Positions 29,045 through 38,443 of a stretch of DNA of 64,000 nucleotides are shown one piece after another. Every line of letters begins with the position of its first letter. Within the stretch, counting starts at the first letter, position 1. The position numbers and the translations under genes were made by a program. Origin of the DNA: Granulosicoccus antarcticus IMCC3135 (lineage in GTDB: Bacteria > Pseudomonadota > Gammaproteobacteria > Granulosicoccales > Granulosicoccaceae); NCBI RefSeq assembly GCF_002215215.1, contig NZ_CP018632.1:7436501-7500500 (forward strand), written 5' to 3'. The notes under the pieces are model-generated. The model did no database searches. It had not been told where the DNA came from and saw nothing but the letters and a program-made list of their open reading frames with translations.

Positions 29045-29536
29045 TCAATTGACCACCACTCGATAGCCGTACTCATGTGTACCGCCCTCAGCATCAAGGC
29101 TTTCCTCAACCGCCCAGCGAACATGTGTGTATTGCGCAGGTGGAATGACAACCTCTTTCTGACTACCATCAGCTTGCGTTTCTATTCGCATGACCGGTTC
29201 TTTTTCGAACGTTCGTCCGCCATCAATGCTGACTTCGAAAAGCGAATCGGCATTACTGTTGGCAGAATCGCTGACAAATGTGGTATTTGCAGGTATCGGA
29301 TCAATGACATTCAGCCCGCTGACAGCAGATTCGCCGCTGTTGACGAACGTCAATCTATATTCCATGAGCTCTCCGGGCTTGGCAGCGGCGGTAGCCTGTA
29401 TAACCTCGTTACCTTGCGAGTCAGTTGATACAAGATAGGCTTCTATGCGACCTTCTACGAGTCCATTAGCAAGGGCCATACTTGCAAATGAAAAAACAAG
29501 TGTCGCTATGATTGGACGAATCGTACGTAACTGCAT
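29045..29536 (-). CDS. Small secreted single-domain DUF11 protein
   Basis: Exported protein of 163-164 residues: a signal peptide (cleavage near ALA-NG) plus one DUF11-type domain (GELMEYRLTFVNSGESAVSG, then IDPIPANTTFVSDS), ending in YGYRVVVN. It is the first gene of the minus-strand DUF11 cluster, and its single domain matches the C-terminal domains of the larger products, so it could be a subunit or cap. GGAGAA precedes ATG 29536, which sets the start over the upstream in-frame ATG at 29566. Confidence 0.78.
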   Translation of the reverse strand: MQLRTIRPIIATLVFSFASMALANGLVEGRIEAYLVSTDSQGNEVIQATAAAKPGELMEYRLTFVNSGESAVSGLNVIDPIPANTTFVSDSANSNADSLFEVSIDGGRTFEKEPVMRIETQADGSQKEVVIPPAQYTHVRWAVEESLDAEGGTHEYGYRVVVN

Positions 29537-30111
29537 GATGTTTCTCCGATGAAAAGTTGCCGCCATATCGCGATACCCATCAACGAGGCGGGAGTATGCA
29601 GTTTCGGAGGTAGCAGCTCACAGGCCACTGGCAGTTAGTGATACCGTTACAAAATATCGAACCTCGATTTCAGAGGTTAGTATCTGGTGCCACTTCTCAA
29701 AAACGACTTGAGAATTTAAGCAATAGGTATCTTTCCGTCCTCACCTTGGTTCGTCCATGCCAGATGGTACGACCAACCCATTGAGTGGTTATGAGCATCA
29801 ATAACAGCTGCAGCATTATTCAACCGTTACCGCATCACGAGCCTCAAAGGGATCGTGAAACAATCCCTTAGGCATATCTCTACAGATAGGGAGTCCGGAC
29901 TGCGCGATACCTCTGATGCCCACTCTGCGTTCTGGTGTAACCAGTACGATTTCAAAAAATATTGGATATAGTCGATAACACTCATGCAGAACTAATTCAA
30001 GGTGGGTTTTTCCTATCGTTCAGCCAGCAGCAGGCCGACACGATGACACCTGACCTTATACCTGGTAATACGAAACCATAATCAGTTGACTCGATCACGG
30101 AGGTTGTCACT
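29537..30111. other. Divergent intergenic region, DUF11 cluster and chemoreceptor genes
   Basis: 575 bases with no gene I can support. It must contain the promoters of the leftward DUF11 cluster and of the rightward PAS/chemoreceptor pair. Short inverted repeats occur (for example AACCTC/GAGGTT near 29665-29685), but no riboswitch or RNA consensus that I recognise. An unannotated small RNA is possible but unsupported. Confidence 0.4.
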
Positions 30112-30642
30112 ATGGATAGAAATGTGGTGCTCACAGGCAATGAAAAGTGCCTGGATCAAGACGACATCATTGTGTCGAAGACGGATACCTCGGGTAAGCT
30201 TACTTATGGGAATCGCACATTTTTCAGCTTTGCCGGATTGAGTGAGAGTGAGTGCATGGGAAAACAGCACAACATCATCCGACACCCTGAGATGCCACGA
30301 TGCGTCTTTGAGCTTTTATGGAGAGCATTGAAGAATGGCGAAGAGCTGTTCACTTATATAAACAATCTTTCTTCAAACGGCGACAATTACTGGGTTCTTG
30401 CTCATGTCACACCGAGTACAAATTCGAGTGGCCAGACAATTGGCTACCACTCAAACAGAAGAGCGCCTAACAGAGAGTCGCTAAACAGCCACATCATTCC
30501 ACTTTACAACGAGCTTCTGAAAGTGGAACGTTCGCATTCAAGCCCCAGAGAAGCATTGTCGGAATCAAGCAAGAGAATCGATAGCATTCTTCAAGATAAA
30601 AAAATGGGATTCAATGAATTCATGTTTTCTTTAGGTGTATGA
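30112..30642 (+). CDS. PAS domain protein, Aer-like sensor half
   Basis: Cytoplasmic protein of 176 residues made of one PAS domain near 15-120, with the Aer-type features [20 protein letters not shown], then [10 protein letters not shown], then WRALKNGEE and [12 protein letters not shown]. In Aer receptors this segment binds FAD and senses redox state. Here there is no membrane segment and no signalling domain. The stop overlaps the start of the next gene, a soluble chemoreceptor, by four bases (ATGA). The pair therefore looks like an Aer-type receptor split into two coupled genes. CACGGAGG precedes the ATG. Confidence 0.82.
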   Translation: MDRNVVLTGNEKCLDQDDIIVSKTDTSGKLTYGNRTFFSFAGLSESECMGKQHNIIRHPEMPRCVFELLWRALKNGEELFTYINNLSSNGDNYWVLAHVTPSTNSSGQTIGYHSNRRAPNRESLNSHIIPLYNELLKVERSHSSPREALSESSKRIDSILQDKKMGFNEFMFSLGV

Positions 30643-31826
30643 GAATGAGTGTCTCCAATACAGCAACAACCTCGTCAGACTCGGAAAATAACACCAATGA
30701 TATTGCCAAGGCACTAGCGGTTTTGCAGCAAGTCAAAAAAGGCAACTTCGAGGCCCGCATTCTGAGTATCGAATCGACTGGAGAGTTGGGTGAGTTGCTA
30801 CATACCATCAATGATGTCATCGACCGGTCAGATGCCTATATCAGAGAATCAATGGCCTGCCTGGAGCATGCCAGTGACGGGAAATACTATCGCGAAATCA
30901 TAGAGACGAGTATGCAGGGATCATTTCTCCGTGCGGCGAAAACGGTCAATACCTCACTGAATGCAATGCTTGAAAAGGTCACCGGGTTTACCGAAATTAC
31001 AGATACATTTGAGACCTCACTCAAGAATGTTGTACAAACCCTCGCAGCTGCTGCATCCAAATTGAGTTCTTCATCCCGTACGATGCAAAGTATTTCATCT
31101 GATACATTGGAGCAGACAAACCGGGTTGCGACTGCTGCTGAAAAATCCTCAAGTCGATTCCAGACAGTTGCCAGTGCGACTGTTCAACTGACAGCCTCCA
31201 TCAATGAGATTTCCGGGCAGGTTTTATCTGCCTCGATTTTAACGCAAGAGTCTGCGGCTATCACAGTTGACGTTAAACAGCGTATTGAGGATCTGCAGCT
31301 CGCAGCCCAGAACGTGAGCAAGTCTGTTGTGATAATCAATAAAATTGCAGGACAGACCAATCTGCTGGCCCTGAATGCGACAATCGAGGCCGCTCGTGCA
31401 GGTGAAGCTGGAAAGGGATTTGCCGTTGTTGCCAGTGAAGTTAAAAACCTGGCACAAGAGACCTCCGGTGCCACCACCGAAATAGAATCGTATGTTTCAG
31501 AGATTCAAGCGGCTATGTCACGAGCCGTTGAAGGCATTCATAACGTTTCCGAAAAAATTTCGTCAATTGATGACACATACGCTTCTGTTTCAGTAGCCGT
31601 TGAACAGCAATCCTCAGCGACATCTGAAATATCTCGGAACATCGAAGGTGTTTCAAGTGGTACTCAGGAAATTACCCAGAACATTGTGCAAGTATCGCAA
31701 TCTGCTCAGGAGACGGGCAATGCAGCAACTGATGTCAATAACTCAGCAGAAGAGTTATCAAAGCAGTCAGAGGCTTTGTACAAAGAAGTGGATCGCTACC
31801 TTGTACGTGCCAGGGAAATATTGTGA
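30639..31826 (+). CDS. Soluble methyl-accepting chemotaxis protein
   Basis: Protein of 395 residues with no membrane segment. Residues 1-120 are helical and HAMP-like, and residues 130-395 form the coiled-coil signalling domain with the hairpin tip around [20 protein letters not shown] and [15 protein letters not shown]. It should control the CheA kinase from the cytoplasm. It is translationally coupled to the PAS protein just upstream, which is the obvious candidate for its input module. Confidence 0.88.
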   Translation: MRMSVSNTATTSSDSENNTNDIAKALAVLQQVKKGNFEARILSIESTGELGELLHTINDVIDRSDAYIRESMACLEHASDGKYYREIIETSMQGSFLRAAKTVNTSLNAMLEKVTGFTEITDTFETSLKNVVQTLAAAASKLSSSSRTMQSISSDTLEQTNRVATAAEKSSSRFQTVASATVQLTASINEISGQVLSASILTQESAAITVDVKQRIEDLQLAAQNVSKSVVIINKIAGQTNLLALNATIEAARAGEAGKGFAVVASEVKNLAQETSGATTEIESYVSEIQAAMSRAVEGIHNVSEKISSIDDTYASVSVAVEQQSSATSEISRNIEGVSSGTQEITQNIVQVSQSAQETGNAATDVNNSAEELSKQSEALYKEVDRYLVRAREIL

Positions 31827-31877
31827 ACCTCTGTGTTTGAATGCTTACTTCTATCCGACAATAAACTGATCTGAGAC

Positions 31878-31909
31878 GCCCTCTACCGAACATTGAATCA
31901 ATAGAGGGC
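31878..31909. terminator. Inverted repeat between convergent genes
   Basis: GCCCTCTA (31878-31885) pairs with TAGAGGGC (31902-31909) around a 16-base loop, between the chemoreceptor and the convergent aminotransferase. No clear T tract follows on either strand, so termination is only a possibility. Confidence 0.4.
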
Positions 31910-31947
31910 AACAGAGTGAAAAATTTCAATTCAATATTTCACAAACC

Positions 31948-33312
31948 CTATAGAGAACCCTGAACCTCGCAAATACTTTCACGCAGGATGTCTGTCGTTT
32001 CATCAATCTCCGCTTCGGTCATGATCAGTGTCGGCGAGAGAATCAGGATATTACCCAACGGACGTGCAATAAGGCCTCGTTTCTGAGCAGCTTGAGCAAC
32101 TTTCTGACCGACCTGCTCTGTCACTGCAAAGGGAGTTCTTTTTTCCTTGTCCTTGACGAATTCCAGTCCCATCATGAAATGACTTCCACGTACCTCGCCA
32201 ACCAGCTCCAGATCTCCCAGACCACGCAGGTTGTTCTCGAAACGCTTACCCGTGGTTCTTACACGTTCGGGAATCTTGTCGTTCTCCATCAAGGCGATGT
32301 TTGCCAGGGCTGCCGCAGAGGCGGCCGGGTGGCCCGAGTAGGTCATGCCGTGGAAGAACATGGCACCGTCTTCAGAGATAACTTCATGGATCTCATCGCT
32401 GATGATAGTGGCTGCCAAAGGCTGGTAGCCCGACGTCAGCCCCTTGGCCGTCGTGATTATGTCAGGCTGCATGCCGAATACGTCTTTTGATGCAAAGAAG
32501 TGCCCCAGGCGACCAAAGGAGGTCACGACTTCATCCGCGATGTACTTGATGTCATAGCGACGGCACAGCTCACTCATTCTGGCGTGATACCCCTCTGGCG
32601 CAACAATCACGCCGCCAGCACCTTGAATGGGTTCAGCAATGAAGCAGGCAATGTTTTCAGCGCCCAGGTTCTCGATACGCGTTCTGGCATCCTCCAGCAG
32701 AACGTCGAGAAATTCAGCTTCGCTCATACCCTCGCCTTCGCGCCAGTAGTGCGGAAGACGCAGATGATGCACCAGGCCTTCCGCTTTGCTCCAACCCTCT
32801 GAGTAGGCAGGAGTTGTCATTGCCATGGCCAGAAAGGTTGATCCATGGTAGGCACCGTGGCGACTCAGAATCAACTTCTTGGAACTCTGTCCCAGACGAT
32901 TATAGTAATGGTGCAAGATGCGAATGGCGCTATCATTGGCAACCGATCCGGAGTTGCTTAAATACACGGCATTCAGATTTCCGGGCGCCAATTCAGCTAA
33001 TTTTCTAGCCAGTGCCGCTGCCGCAGGGTGTGTGAAATTATAGAACGTGGAATAGAAATCCAACGTGTTCAATTGCTCAGTGATGGCACTGATGATTTCC
33101 TGTCGCTTATGGCCTGCATTGACACACCATAGACCACCAATACCGTCGATCAGCCTATTGCCTTCGCTGTCAGTCACATGAGCCCCTTCCGCTCCTACAA
33201 TAACGGTACGGGCATCTTCCTGCTTCAGCGCATTCAGATTTGCAAAGGACTGTATGAGATGAGTGTCCGAGGTAAGGACCCCATCGGTGGATATATCAAT
33301 CGCATGAGACAT
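31948..33312 (-). CDS. Class III aminotransferase, putrescine/polyamine type
   Basis: PLP-dependent aminotransferase of 454 residues, a normal length. Seen: NSGSVANDSAIR phosphate-binding region near 120, RHGAYHGST, EPIQGAGGVI, DEVVTSFGRLG, the lysine that holds PLP in TTAKGLTSG near 286, and the Thr/Gly in FHGMTYSGHP. The closest familiar relatives are putrescine-pyruvate or omega-amino aminotransferases (SpuC-like). It is the last gene of a minus-strand operon with a polyamine-type ABC importer, so it probably starts the catabolism of the imported amine. Confidence 0.85.
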   Translation of the reverse strand: MSHAIDISTDGVLTSDTHLIQSFANLNALKQEDARTVIVGAEGAHVTDSEGNRLIDGIGGLWCVNAGHKRQEIISAITEQLNTLDFYSTFYNFTHPAAAALARKLAELAPGNLNAVYLSNSGSVANDSAIRILHHYYNRLGQSSKKLILSRHGAYHGSTFLAMAMTTPAYSEGWSKAEGLVHHLRLPHYWREGEGMSEAEFLDVLLEDARTRIENLGAENIACFIAEPIQGAGGVIVAPEGYHARMSELCRRYDIKYIADEVVTSFGRLGHFFASKDVFGMQPDIITTAKGLTSGYQPLAATIISDEIHEVISEDGAMFFHGMTYSGHPAASAAALANIALMENDKIPERVRTTGKRFENNLRGLGDLELVGEVRGSHFMMGLEFVKDKEKRTPFAVTEQVGQKVAQAAQKRGLIARPLGNILILSPTLIMTEAEIDETTDILRESICEVQGSL

Positions 33313-33443
33313 TTGGGAAGGACCTTTGTTTCGACTTGTATTTAGAGTTTGCAGGATTGTTTATCGTGCTGAACGGGCCCCGTGATCGGCGGGCGTGATA
33401 GGGGCTTCCCGAACACGACAACCGACCAGGGTTCGCTTCGTGC

Positions 33444-34481
33444 CTATTTCTTTAAATTGGTCCAGATCTGGTCGTAAACATCCTGTGTCTGTTCGTCGCA
33501 GGCTTCGACAAAAACTGCGGGACCCGCTGAAGCCGGTGGATTCGCTTCAGGCAATGTTCTCAAGGACTCCTCCAGCAATTCGGATACGCCTTTGACGCCG
33601 GCTGCATATCGAGCGAAATTGCTTACAGCTGCCGCATTTTCAGGCTCCAGTAGAAAGTCCATGAATTTCAACGCATTCTCGCGATTGGGTGCATCCTTCA
33701 GCAGTGCGACATTGTCCATCCAGGCGATATAACCCTGCTCTGGAAAGGCATATTCAATGTTTGCACCTTCTTCGCGCCCCTTTGAAGAAAAGCCGCTGTA
33801 GATCATGCCCGCGATCGCATCGCCGGAGACCAGTACTTCTTTCGCCGTGTCAGAATTGAATGAAGCCCAGTGAGTTTTGGCCTCGCTCAGCATCGCATTC
33901 AGAGCTTTCAGCTTGTCGCGATCGGTTGAGCACTGTTCCATGCCTAAGTGCAGTGATGCCAACACCATGACATCGCCCTGGCTGTCGAGTACGTTGATCT
34001 TGCCGGATATTTCTTCGGGTGGGTCGAAGAGGATGTCCGTGGTATTGATATCACCGGAAAACTCATCCCGATTGACAGAGAAGGAGGTGCTGCCCCACTG
34101 GTAGGGAATCGAAAACTGTCGTCCCGGATCAAACGGTGTGTCCAACCACTGGGCCTGTATATTGCCCTTGTTCTTCAACTCACCTTCAGCAATGGTGTCC
34201 AGCAGGCCTTCGTCAGCCATGATCTTGACCATATAGTCACCAGGGACGGAGACATCGTAAGTCCCAATGCCACCGGCTTTCAATGTTGCAAGCATGGACT
34301 CGTTAGAATCAAAGGTGTCCATCACGACATCAATGCCCGTTTCAGCCGTGAACTTCTCGATCAGCTCCTGGGGCATGTACTCGAACCAGTGGTAGACAAC
34401 CACTTCGCCATCTGCCTGTGCTGCGGCACTGGCAAGCGCTAACAGAGAAGCAGTCGCTATTGGAATGAGGTGCTTTTTCAT
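33444..34481 (-). CDS. potF: Polyamine ABC transporter substrate-binding protein
   Basis: Periplasmic binding protein of the PotD/PotF family, 345 residues, with a cleaved signal peptide (near AQA-DG). Typical segments are VVVYHWFEYMPQELIEKF, YDVSVPGDYMV, the hinge IPYQWGSTSF and YIAWMDNVALLKDAPN. It should bind putrescine, spermidine or a related amine and pass it to the two permeases encoded just upstream in the operon. The gene symbol follows the putrescine system by analogy; substrate specificity cannot be read from the sequence alone. Confidence 0.85.
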   Translation of the reverse strand: MKKHLIPIATASLLALASAAAQADGEVVVYHWFEYMPQELIEKFTAETGIDVVMDTFDSNESMLATLKAGGIGTYDVSVPGDYMVKIMADEGLLDTIAEGELKNKGNIQAQWLDTPFDPGRQFSIPYQWGSTSFSVNRDEFSGDINTTDILFDPPEEISGKINVLDSQGDVMVLASLHLGMEQCSTDRDKLKALNAMLSEAKTHWASFNSDTAKEVLVSGDAIAGMIYSGFSSKGREEGANIEYAFPEQGYIAWMDNVALLKDAPNRENALKFMDFLLEPENAAAVSNFARYAAGVKGVSELLEESLRTLPEANPPASAGPAVFVEACDEQTQDVYDQIWTNLKK

Positions 34482-34499
34482 ATTTTGACTCCAATTGAA

Positions 34500-35324
34500 T
34501 CAGGTTGTCTTGTCGGATTTGCTGACGAAGTAGGAAATGGTAACCATGAGCACTGACACGCCGAGTAGCATGGTGGAAATGGCCATGATGTTAGGCTTTA
34601 TGCCCTGTTTTACTGCACCGAATATGGCCGTCGGCAAGGTCTCCACTCCAGCGCCCTTGACGAAGTTTGTAATAATGAAATCGTCCAGAGATACGATAAA
34701 GGCCAGCAGAAATCCAGAGATGACTCCCGGCGCCATCAATGGCAACAGAATTCTGGTGAATACTTGTCTACGTGTGGCGTACAGGTCCAGCGCTGCCTGT
34801 TCAACACTTTCGTCGATGCCCTGCATACGGGCTGATATAGGCAGATAGGCAAAGGGAATGCAGAACGCGATATGTGCCAGCATGATGGTCATCAGGCCTC
34901 GGTCGACACCGATAGCATTAAAGAAGATCAAAGTGGCCACCGCGGTGACAATCTCCGGCACCATCAAAGGCAAAGAGATCAGTCCGAAGGAGAGCGTACG
35001 AAATCTGAACTTGCCGGCACGGATCATTCCCGTGGCTGCCAGTGTTGCGATGGCTGTCGCCACTGTTGCCGCAATGATGGCGATGACAAAACTGTTCCAG
35101 GCGGCCAGCTTGAACTTTGCGCTTTCCGGCCCCGTAAAAACATCCACATACCAGCGCAGCGAAAAGCCCTCCCATACTGCTATGGATTGCGATGCATTGA
35201 AGCTGTAGATCGTCACGACGAGCAAAGGCGCATAGAGAATGACCAGACAGAGCAGAGTGATCGCCCGGAAGCCGGTATAAGAGCGTACATCCAGTTTTGC
35301 GGAAAGATTTGTCATGTTCAGCAA
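34500..35324 (-). CDS. potI: Polyamine ABC transporter permease
   Basis: Inner-membrane permease of 274 residues with about six membrane segments and the BPD_transp_1 EAA loop ([21 protein letters not shown]). It corresponds to PotC/PotI, the second permease of polyamine importers. Its start lies inside the end of the preceding permease gene (7-base overlap), a sign of coupled translation, and the binding-protein gene follows 18 bases on. Confidence 0.87.
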   Translation of the reverse strand: MLNMTNLSAKLDVRSYTGFRAITLLCLVILYAPLLVVTIYSFNASQSIAVWEGFSLRWYVDVFTGPESAKFKLAAWNSFVIAIIAATVATAIATLAATGMIRAGKFRFRTLSFGLISLPLMVPEIVTAVATLIFFNAIGVDRGLMTIMLAHIAFCIPFAYLPISARMQGIDESVEQAALDLYATRRQVFTRILLPLMAPGVISGFLLAFIVSLDDFIITNFVKGAGVETLPTAIFGAVKQGIKPNIMAISTMLLGVSVLMVTISYFVSKSDKTT

Positions 35325-36250
35325 GCCTGCTCGTTTTCACGCCGGCTTTGCTGATGCGCAAAAAGCATGAGAATGATCAGGACGATCGATAACAAGATCA
35401 TCGAGGCGGCGGCACCGAAGGGCCAGTTGCCTGCATTGCCCTTGAATTGTTCCTCTATCAGCGAACCGATCATGAAGTTCTTCGCACCACCGAGCAGATC
35501 TGGCGCCAGGAAGGAGCCCAGGGAAGGCACAAATACCAGAATACAGCCGGCTATGACTCCAGGCTTCACCACAGGTAACAAGACCCGGCGCAGTGTTGCC
35601 CACTTGGAGGCGTACAGATCAGCTGCTGCTTCACTGAGTGAAAAATCGTAGCGCTCGACGGCGGCATAGATAGGTAGCACCATGAACGGCAAGTAGGAAT
35701 AAAACAGCCCTATCTGTACCGCAAAGTTGGTGTTGATCAGTTGCAGTGGACTATCGATCATACCCAATGCCATTAACGATTCGTTCAATGGCCCTTGATC
35801 CCGGAGCAGAAATTTCATGGATACCGTGCGAATCAGAAGGTTTACCCAGTAGGGGATCGTGATGAGAAAAACCCAGATGGCGCGGGACCCTGCCGGTCGC
35901 GTTGCAATGAAGTAGGCAGTCGGAAAGCCGACGGCCAGGCTGAGCAGTGTGGCTGCACCCGCTTGCCAGAAAGAGCGCCAGAAAATCGAGATATAGGTCC
36001 ATTCGATACTGGGAGCTTCATCTCCAAATAATCCACGATTGAAGAAAAACTGATCGTAACCAGACAGACTGAACTCCCAGATAATGCCGCCACGAAATTC
36101 CTTGGTCAAAAAGGAATACACCAGCATCAAAAGCACAGGAACCAGCGCCAGAGCACCCAGCACGATCCATGAAGGCAGAAGCAGCCACGTTCGAACCTTC
36201 TCGAAAGTGCTGCTGACGGCACTACTGCCGTTTTGTGTCGTAGCAGCCAT
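35318..36250 (-). CDS. potH: Polyamine ABC transporter permease
   Basis: Inner-membrane permease of 310 residues with a cytoplasmic N-terminus, about six membrane segments and the EAA loop ([22 protein letters not shown]). It corresponds to PotB/PotH and should pair with the other permease. Its ATG shares one base with the stop codon of the ATPase gene and its end overlaps the next permease gene. Confidence 0.87.
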   Translation of the reverse strand: MAATTQNGSSAVSSTFEKVRTWLLLPSWIVLGALALVPVLLMLVYSFLTKEFRGGIIWEFSLSGYDQFFFNRGLFGDEAPSIEWTYISIFWRSFWQAGAATLLSLAVGFPTAYFIATRPAGSRAIWVFLITIPYWVNLLIRTVSMKFLLRDQGPLNESLMALGMIDSPLQLINTNFAVQIGLFYSYLPFMVLPIYAAVERYDFSLSEAAADLYASKWATLRRVLLPVVKPGVIAGCILVFVPSLGSFLAPDLLGGAKNFMIGSLIEEQFKGNAGNWPFGAAASMILLSIVLIILMLFAHQQSRRENEQAC

Positions 36251-37338
36251 CAGTCCATCAAGAGCCGAGCGGCTCCCTCTTCCATATTGATGAAAATATC
36301 GCTACCAGGCTCGAAGATTCGCTTGTTGCCGCGATCCGAATTGGATGTGCGTACCGTGAAGTTCGGACCATCCACAAGATCAACGATGGTCGAGATATCG
36401 GTACCAGCGAAGATGTTCTCGATCACCTTGCCCTTCAGACTCTTTTTCTCGATTGCTACATCGCTGATGATGATGCGTTCGGGACGCAGTGAAATATGAA
36501 CTTTAGAGCCAACTCCGACCCCTTGGACCTCATCGCATTCCAGCTCGTGGCCGCCGCCCAGGTGACAGATGGCGCGACCGTTCCGGATATCCTCAACCTG
36601 TACATCAAGCAGATTGGTCTCGCCAATGAAATCGGCAACGAATACGTTGCGCGGAATTTCATAGATATCGCGCGGTGAGCCCAATTGTTGCAGTTCGCCG
36701 GCTGACATCACGGCGATCCGGTCTGACATGGTCAGTGCCTCTTCCTGGTCATGGGTCACAAAGATGAAGGTAATGCCAGTCTCACGCTGAAGGTGCTTCA
36801 GTTCGAGCTGCATCGATTTGCGTAATTTAAGGTCCAGCGCTGAGAGCGGCTCATCAAGCAACAGCACCTTTGGCTGCGGGGCGAGTGCGCGGGCCAGAGC
36901 AACCCGTTGCTGTTGTCCACCGGACAGCTGGGAAGGCTTGCGCGCCGAGAAAGCAGAAAGCTGGACGAGTTCGAGCATTTCGCCGGCTTTGCGGCGGGCC
37001 TCTGTCTTGCTGGCCCCTTTCATTTCCAGACCAAATGCCACATTGTCCAGAACGTCCAGATGCGGAAAAAGTGCATAGTTCTGGAAAACCGTGTTCACAG
37101 GGCGTTTGTTAGGTGGCAGGCTCTCGATCTCCTGTCCATACAGCTGTATCGATCCCTCAGTCACATCTTCGAAGCCGGCGATCATACGCAGAAGCGTAGT
37201 CTTGCCGCAGCCGGACGGGCCCAGAAGAGTAAAGAATTCATTGTCCATGATGGACAGCGAAATTTTCTTCAGTGCCGTGAATGATCCGTATCGCTTGACC
37301 GCTTGTCGGACATCGATCGCATTCTCTTGTCTTTCCAT
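36250..37338 (-). CDS. potG: Polyamine ABC transporter ATPase
   Basis: ABC ATPase of 362 residues, first gene of the importer operon. Walker A GPSGCGKTT near 40, Q-loop NYALFPHLDV, signature LSGGQQQRVALARAL near 140, Walker B VLLLDEPLSALD near 160, H-loop FVTHDQEEA near 195, and a C-terminal TOBE-type domain (about 280-360) that is usual in PotA/PotG. It drives import by the PotH/PotI pair. The promoter region ahead of it is shared with a divergent LuxR-type regulator. Confidence 0.9.
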   Translation of the reverse strand: MERQENAIDVRQAVKRYGSFTALKKISLSIMDNEFFTLLGPSGCGKTTLLRMIAGFEDVTEGSIQLYGQEIESLPPNKRPVNTVFQNYALFPHLDVLDNVAFGLEMKGASKTEARRKAGEMLELVQLSAFSARKPSQLSGGQQQRVALARALAPQPKVLLLDEPLSALDLKLRKSMQLELKHLQRETGITFIFVTHDQEEALTMSDRIAVMSAGELQQLGSPRDIYEIPRNVFVADFIGETNLLDVQVEDIRNGRAICHLGGGHELECDEVQGVGVGSKVHISLRPERIIISDVAIEKKSLKGKVIENIFAGTDISTIVDLVDGPNFTVRTSNSDRGNKRIFEPGSDIFINMEEGAARLLMD

Positions 37339-37349
37339 GCGCTTGTGGA

Positions 37350-37420
37350 TATACCCCTGTGATGACCTGGGTTTATACTAGAACCATTGGTTCTGGGGGT
37401 ATATACCCCTAAGGGGGTAT
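37350..37420. promoter_or_regulatory. Palindromes in the divergent pot/luxR promoter region
   Basis: Seen directly: AGAACCA-T-TGGTTCT (37380-37394), a perfect 7-1-7 inverted repeat; GGGGTATATACCCC (37396-37409), a perfect 14-base palindrome; and half copies TATACCCC (37350-37357) and GGGGGTAT (37413-37420). The last one overlaps the likely ribosome binding site of the regulator gene. These are good candidates for operators of the LuxR-type protein, controlling itself and the polyamine operon. Confidence 0.6.
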
Positions 37421-37421
37421 C

Positions 37422-38213
37422 TTGTTCACGCTAACGAATTCAACTCACAAGCATCTGGCAGCAGCCATAGAGGCGCTGGGTACGCCTGCATTTTCCGAAT
37501 GTTTGTATGAATGGCTGCAGCGTTGCTTTGAGATAGACAACGGCACTGTTCTGGCCTATTACCAAACCAGCAAGCCGGATGTCTTTTTTGCCCATTCACG
37601 AATCAAGCAAGTGCATTCGCACATGGAGAATGACTATCTTTCGGGAATATATCTGTTAGACCCTTTCCACAGCCTCCACGTCAACAAGTCGGATAACGGC
37701 CTCTATCGCCTGCGCGATATCGCGCCGGATCACTTCCATCGGAATGAATATTTCGCAAACTACTATGCACGCACCACCTTGACCGATGAAATTGGTTTTC
37801 ATGTGGCCTTGCCAGGCGGTGTTTCCGTGCATACTTGCCTGGGCAGGGACAAGAGCTCTGGCAGGAATTTCACTGCTCGCGATCTCAATACAGCTCGCAA
37901 CCTGAGCAGTATTGTCTGCAGTTTGATCACGGTGCAATGGAAGGATCTGACGGCAAGTGGTGACTACAAAGATGAATTGGTGGTCGATCATCTACGCGCT
38001 CAGCTTCAGCAGCATAAAGACATTCGCCTGAGCAAACGCCAAGGCGAAGTAGCACTACTGATATTGCGCGGCCACAGCACAATTTCCATTGGCCTTTGCC
38101 TGGAGATCAGTCCACAGACAGTTAAAGTATTCCGTAAACAACTCTACCGAAAGTGCGAAATTTCCTCGCAGGCTGAATTGTTTTCACTGATGACTCGATA
38201 CCTGGCCTTGTAA
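37422..38213 (+). CDS. LuxR-family transcriptional regulator
   Basis: Regulator of 263 residues. The C-terminus (about 195-260) is a LuxR/FixJ-type helix-turn-helix (LSKRQGEVALLILRGHSTISIG, then SPQTVKVFRKQLYRK). The N-terminal 180 residues are a sensory domain I do not recognise; it is not a clear receiver or a clear acyl-homoserine-lactone domain. The gene is divergent from the polyamine importer and starts at a TTG just after AAGGGGG, inside a set of palindromes. A role in controlling polyamine uptake is inferred from position. Confidence 0.8.
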   Translation: MFTLTNSTHKHLAAAIEALGTPAFSECLYEWLQRCFEIDNGTVLAYYQTSKPDVFFAHSRIKQVHSHMENDYLSGIYLLDPFHSLHVNKSDNGLYRLRDIAPDHFHRNEYFANYYARTTLTDEIGFHVALPGGVSVHTCLGRDKSSGRNFTARDLNTARNLSSIVCSLITVQWKDLTASGDYKDELVVDHLRAQLQQHKDIRLSKRQGEVALLILRGHSTISIGLCLEISPQTVKVFRKQLYRKCEISSQAELFSLMTRYLAL

Positions 38214-38274
38214 TCCATATACGATTACTTACTTATTGTTGCACGATTGAGAGGGCCATACACGCGGATATTTT

Positions 38275-38293
38275 ACTCTACACATATATAGTG
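38275..38293. repeat. Partial copy of the dispersed palindromic repeat
   Basis: ACTCTACACATATATAGTG matches the first palindrome of the repeat at 45246 in 18 of 19 bases. The rest of that repeat is absent. It lies between the LuxR-type gene and the peroxidase/P450 operon. Confidence 0.4.
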
Positions 38294-38443
38294 CCTTGTC
38301 TTGACTCAACTCAAGCACCAGAAATGGCTGCATAACACAGCCACGCTATACATTAGGCTAGATACGACAATATGCCAACCCGTTCCACCTGATTTACAGG
38401 TTATGGTTTCTCTTCTTCAGCAGTTATCGAAGGGAAAACTGGC

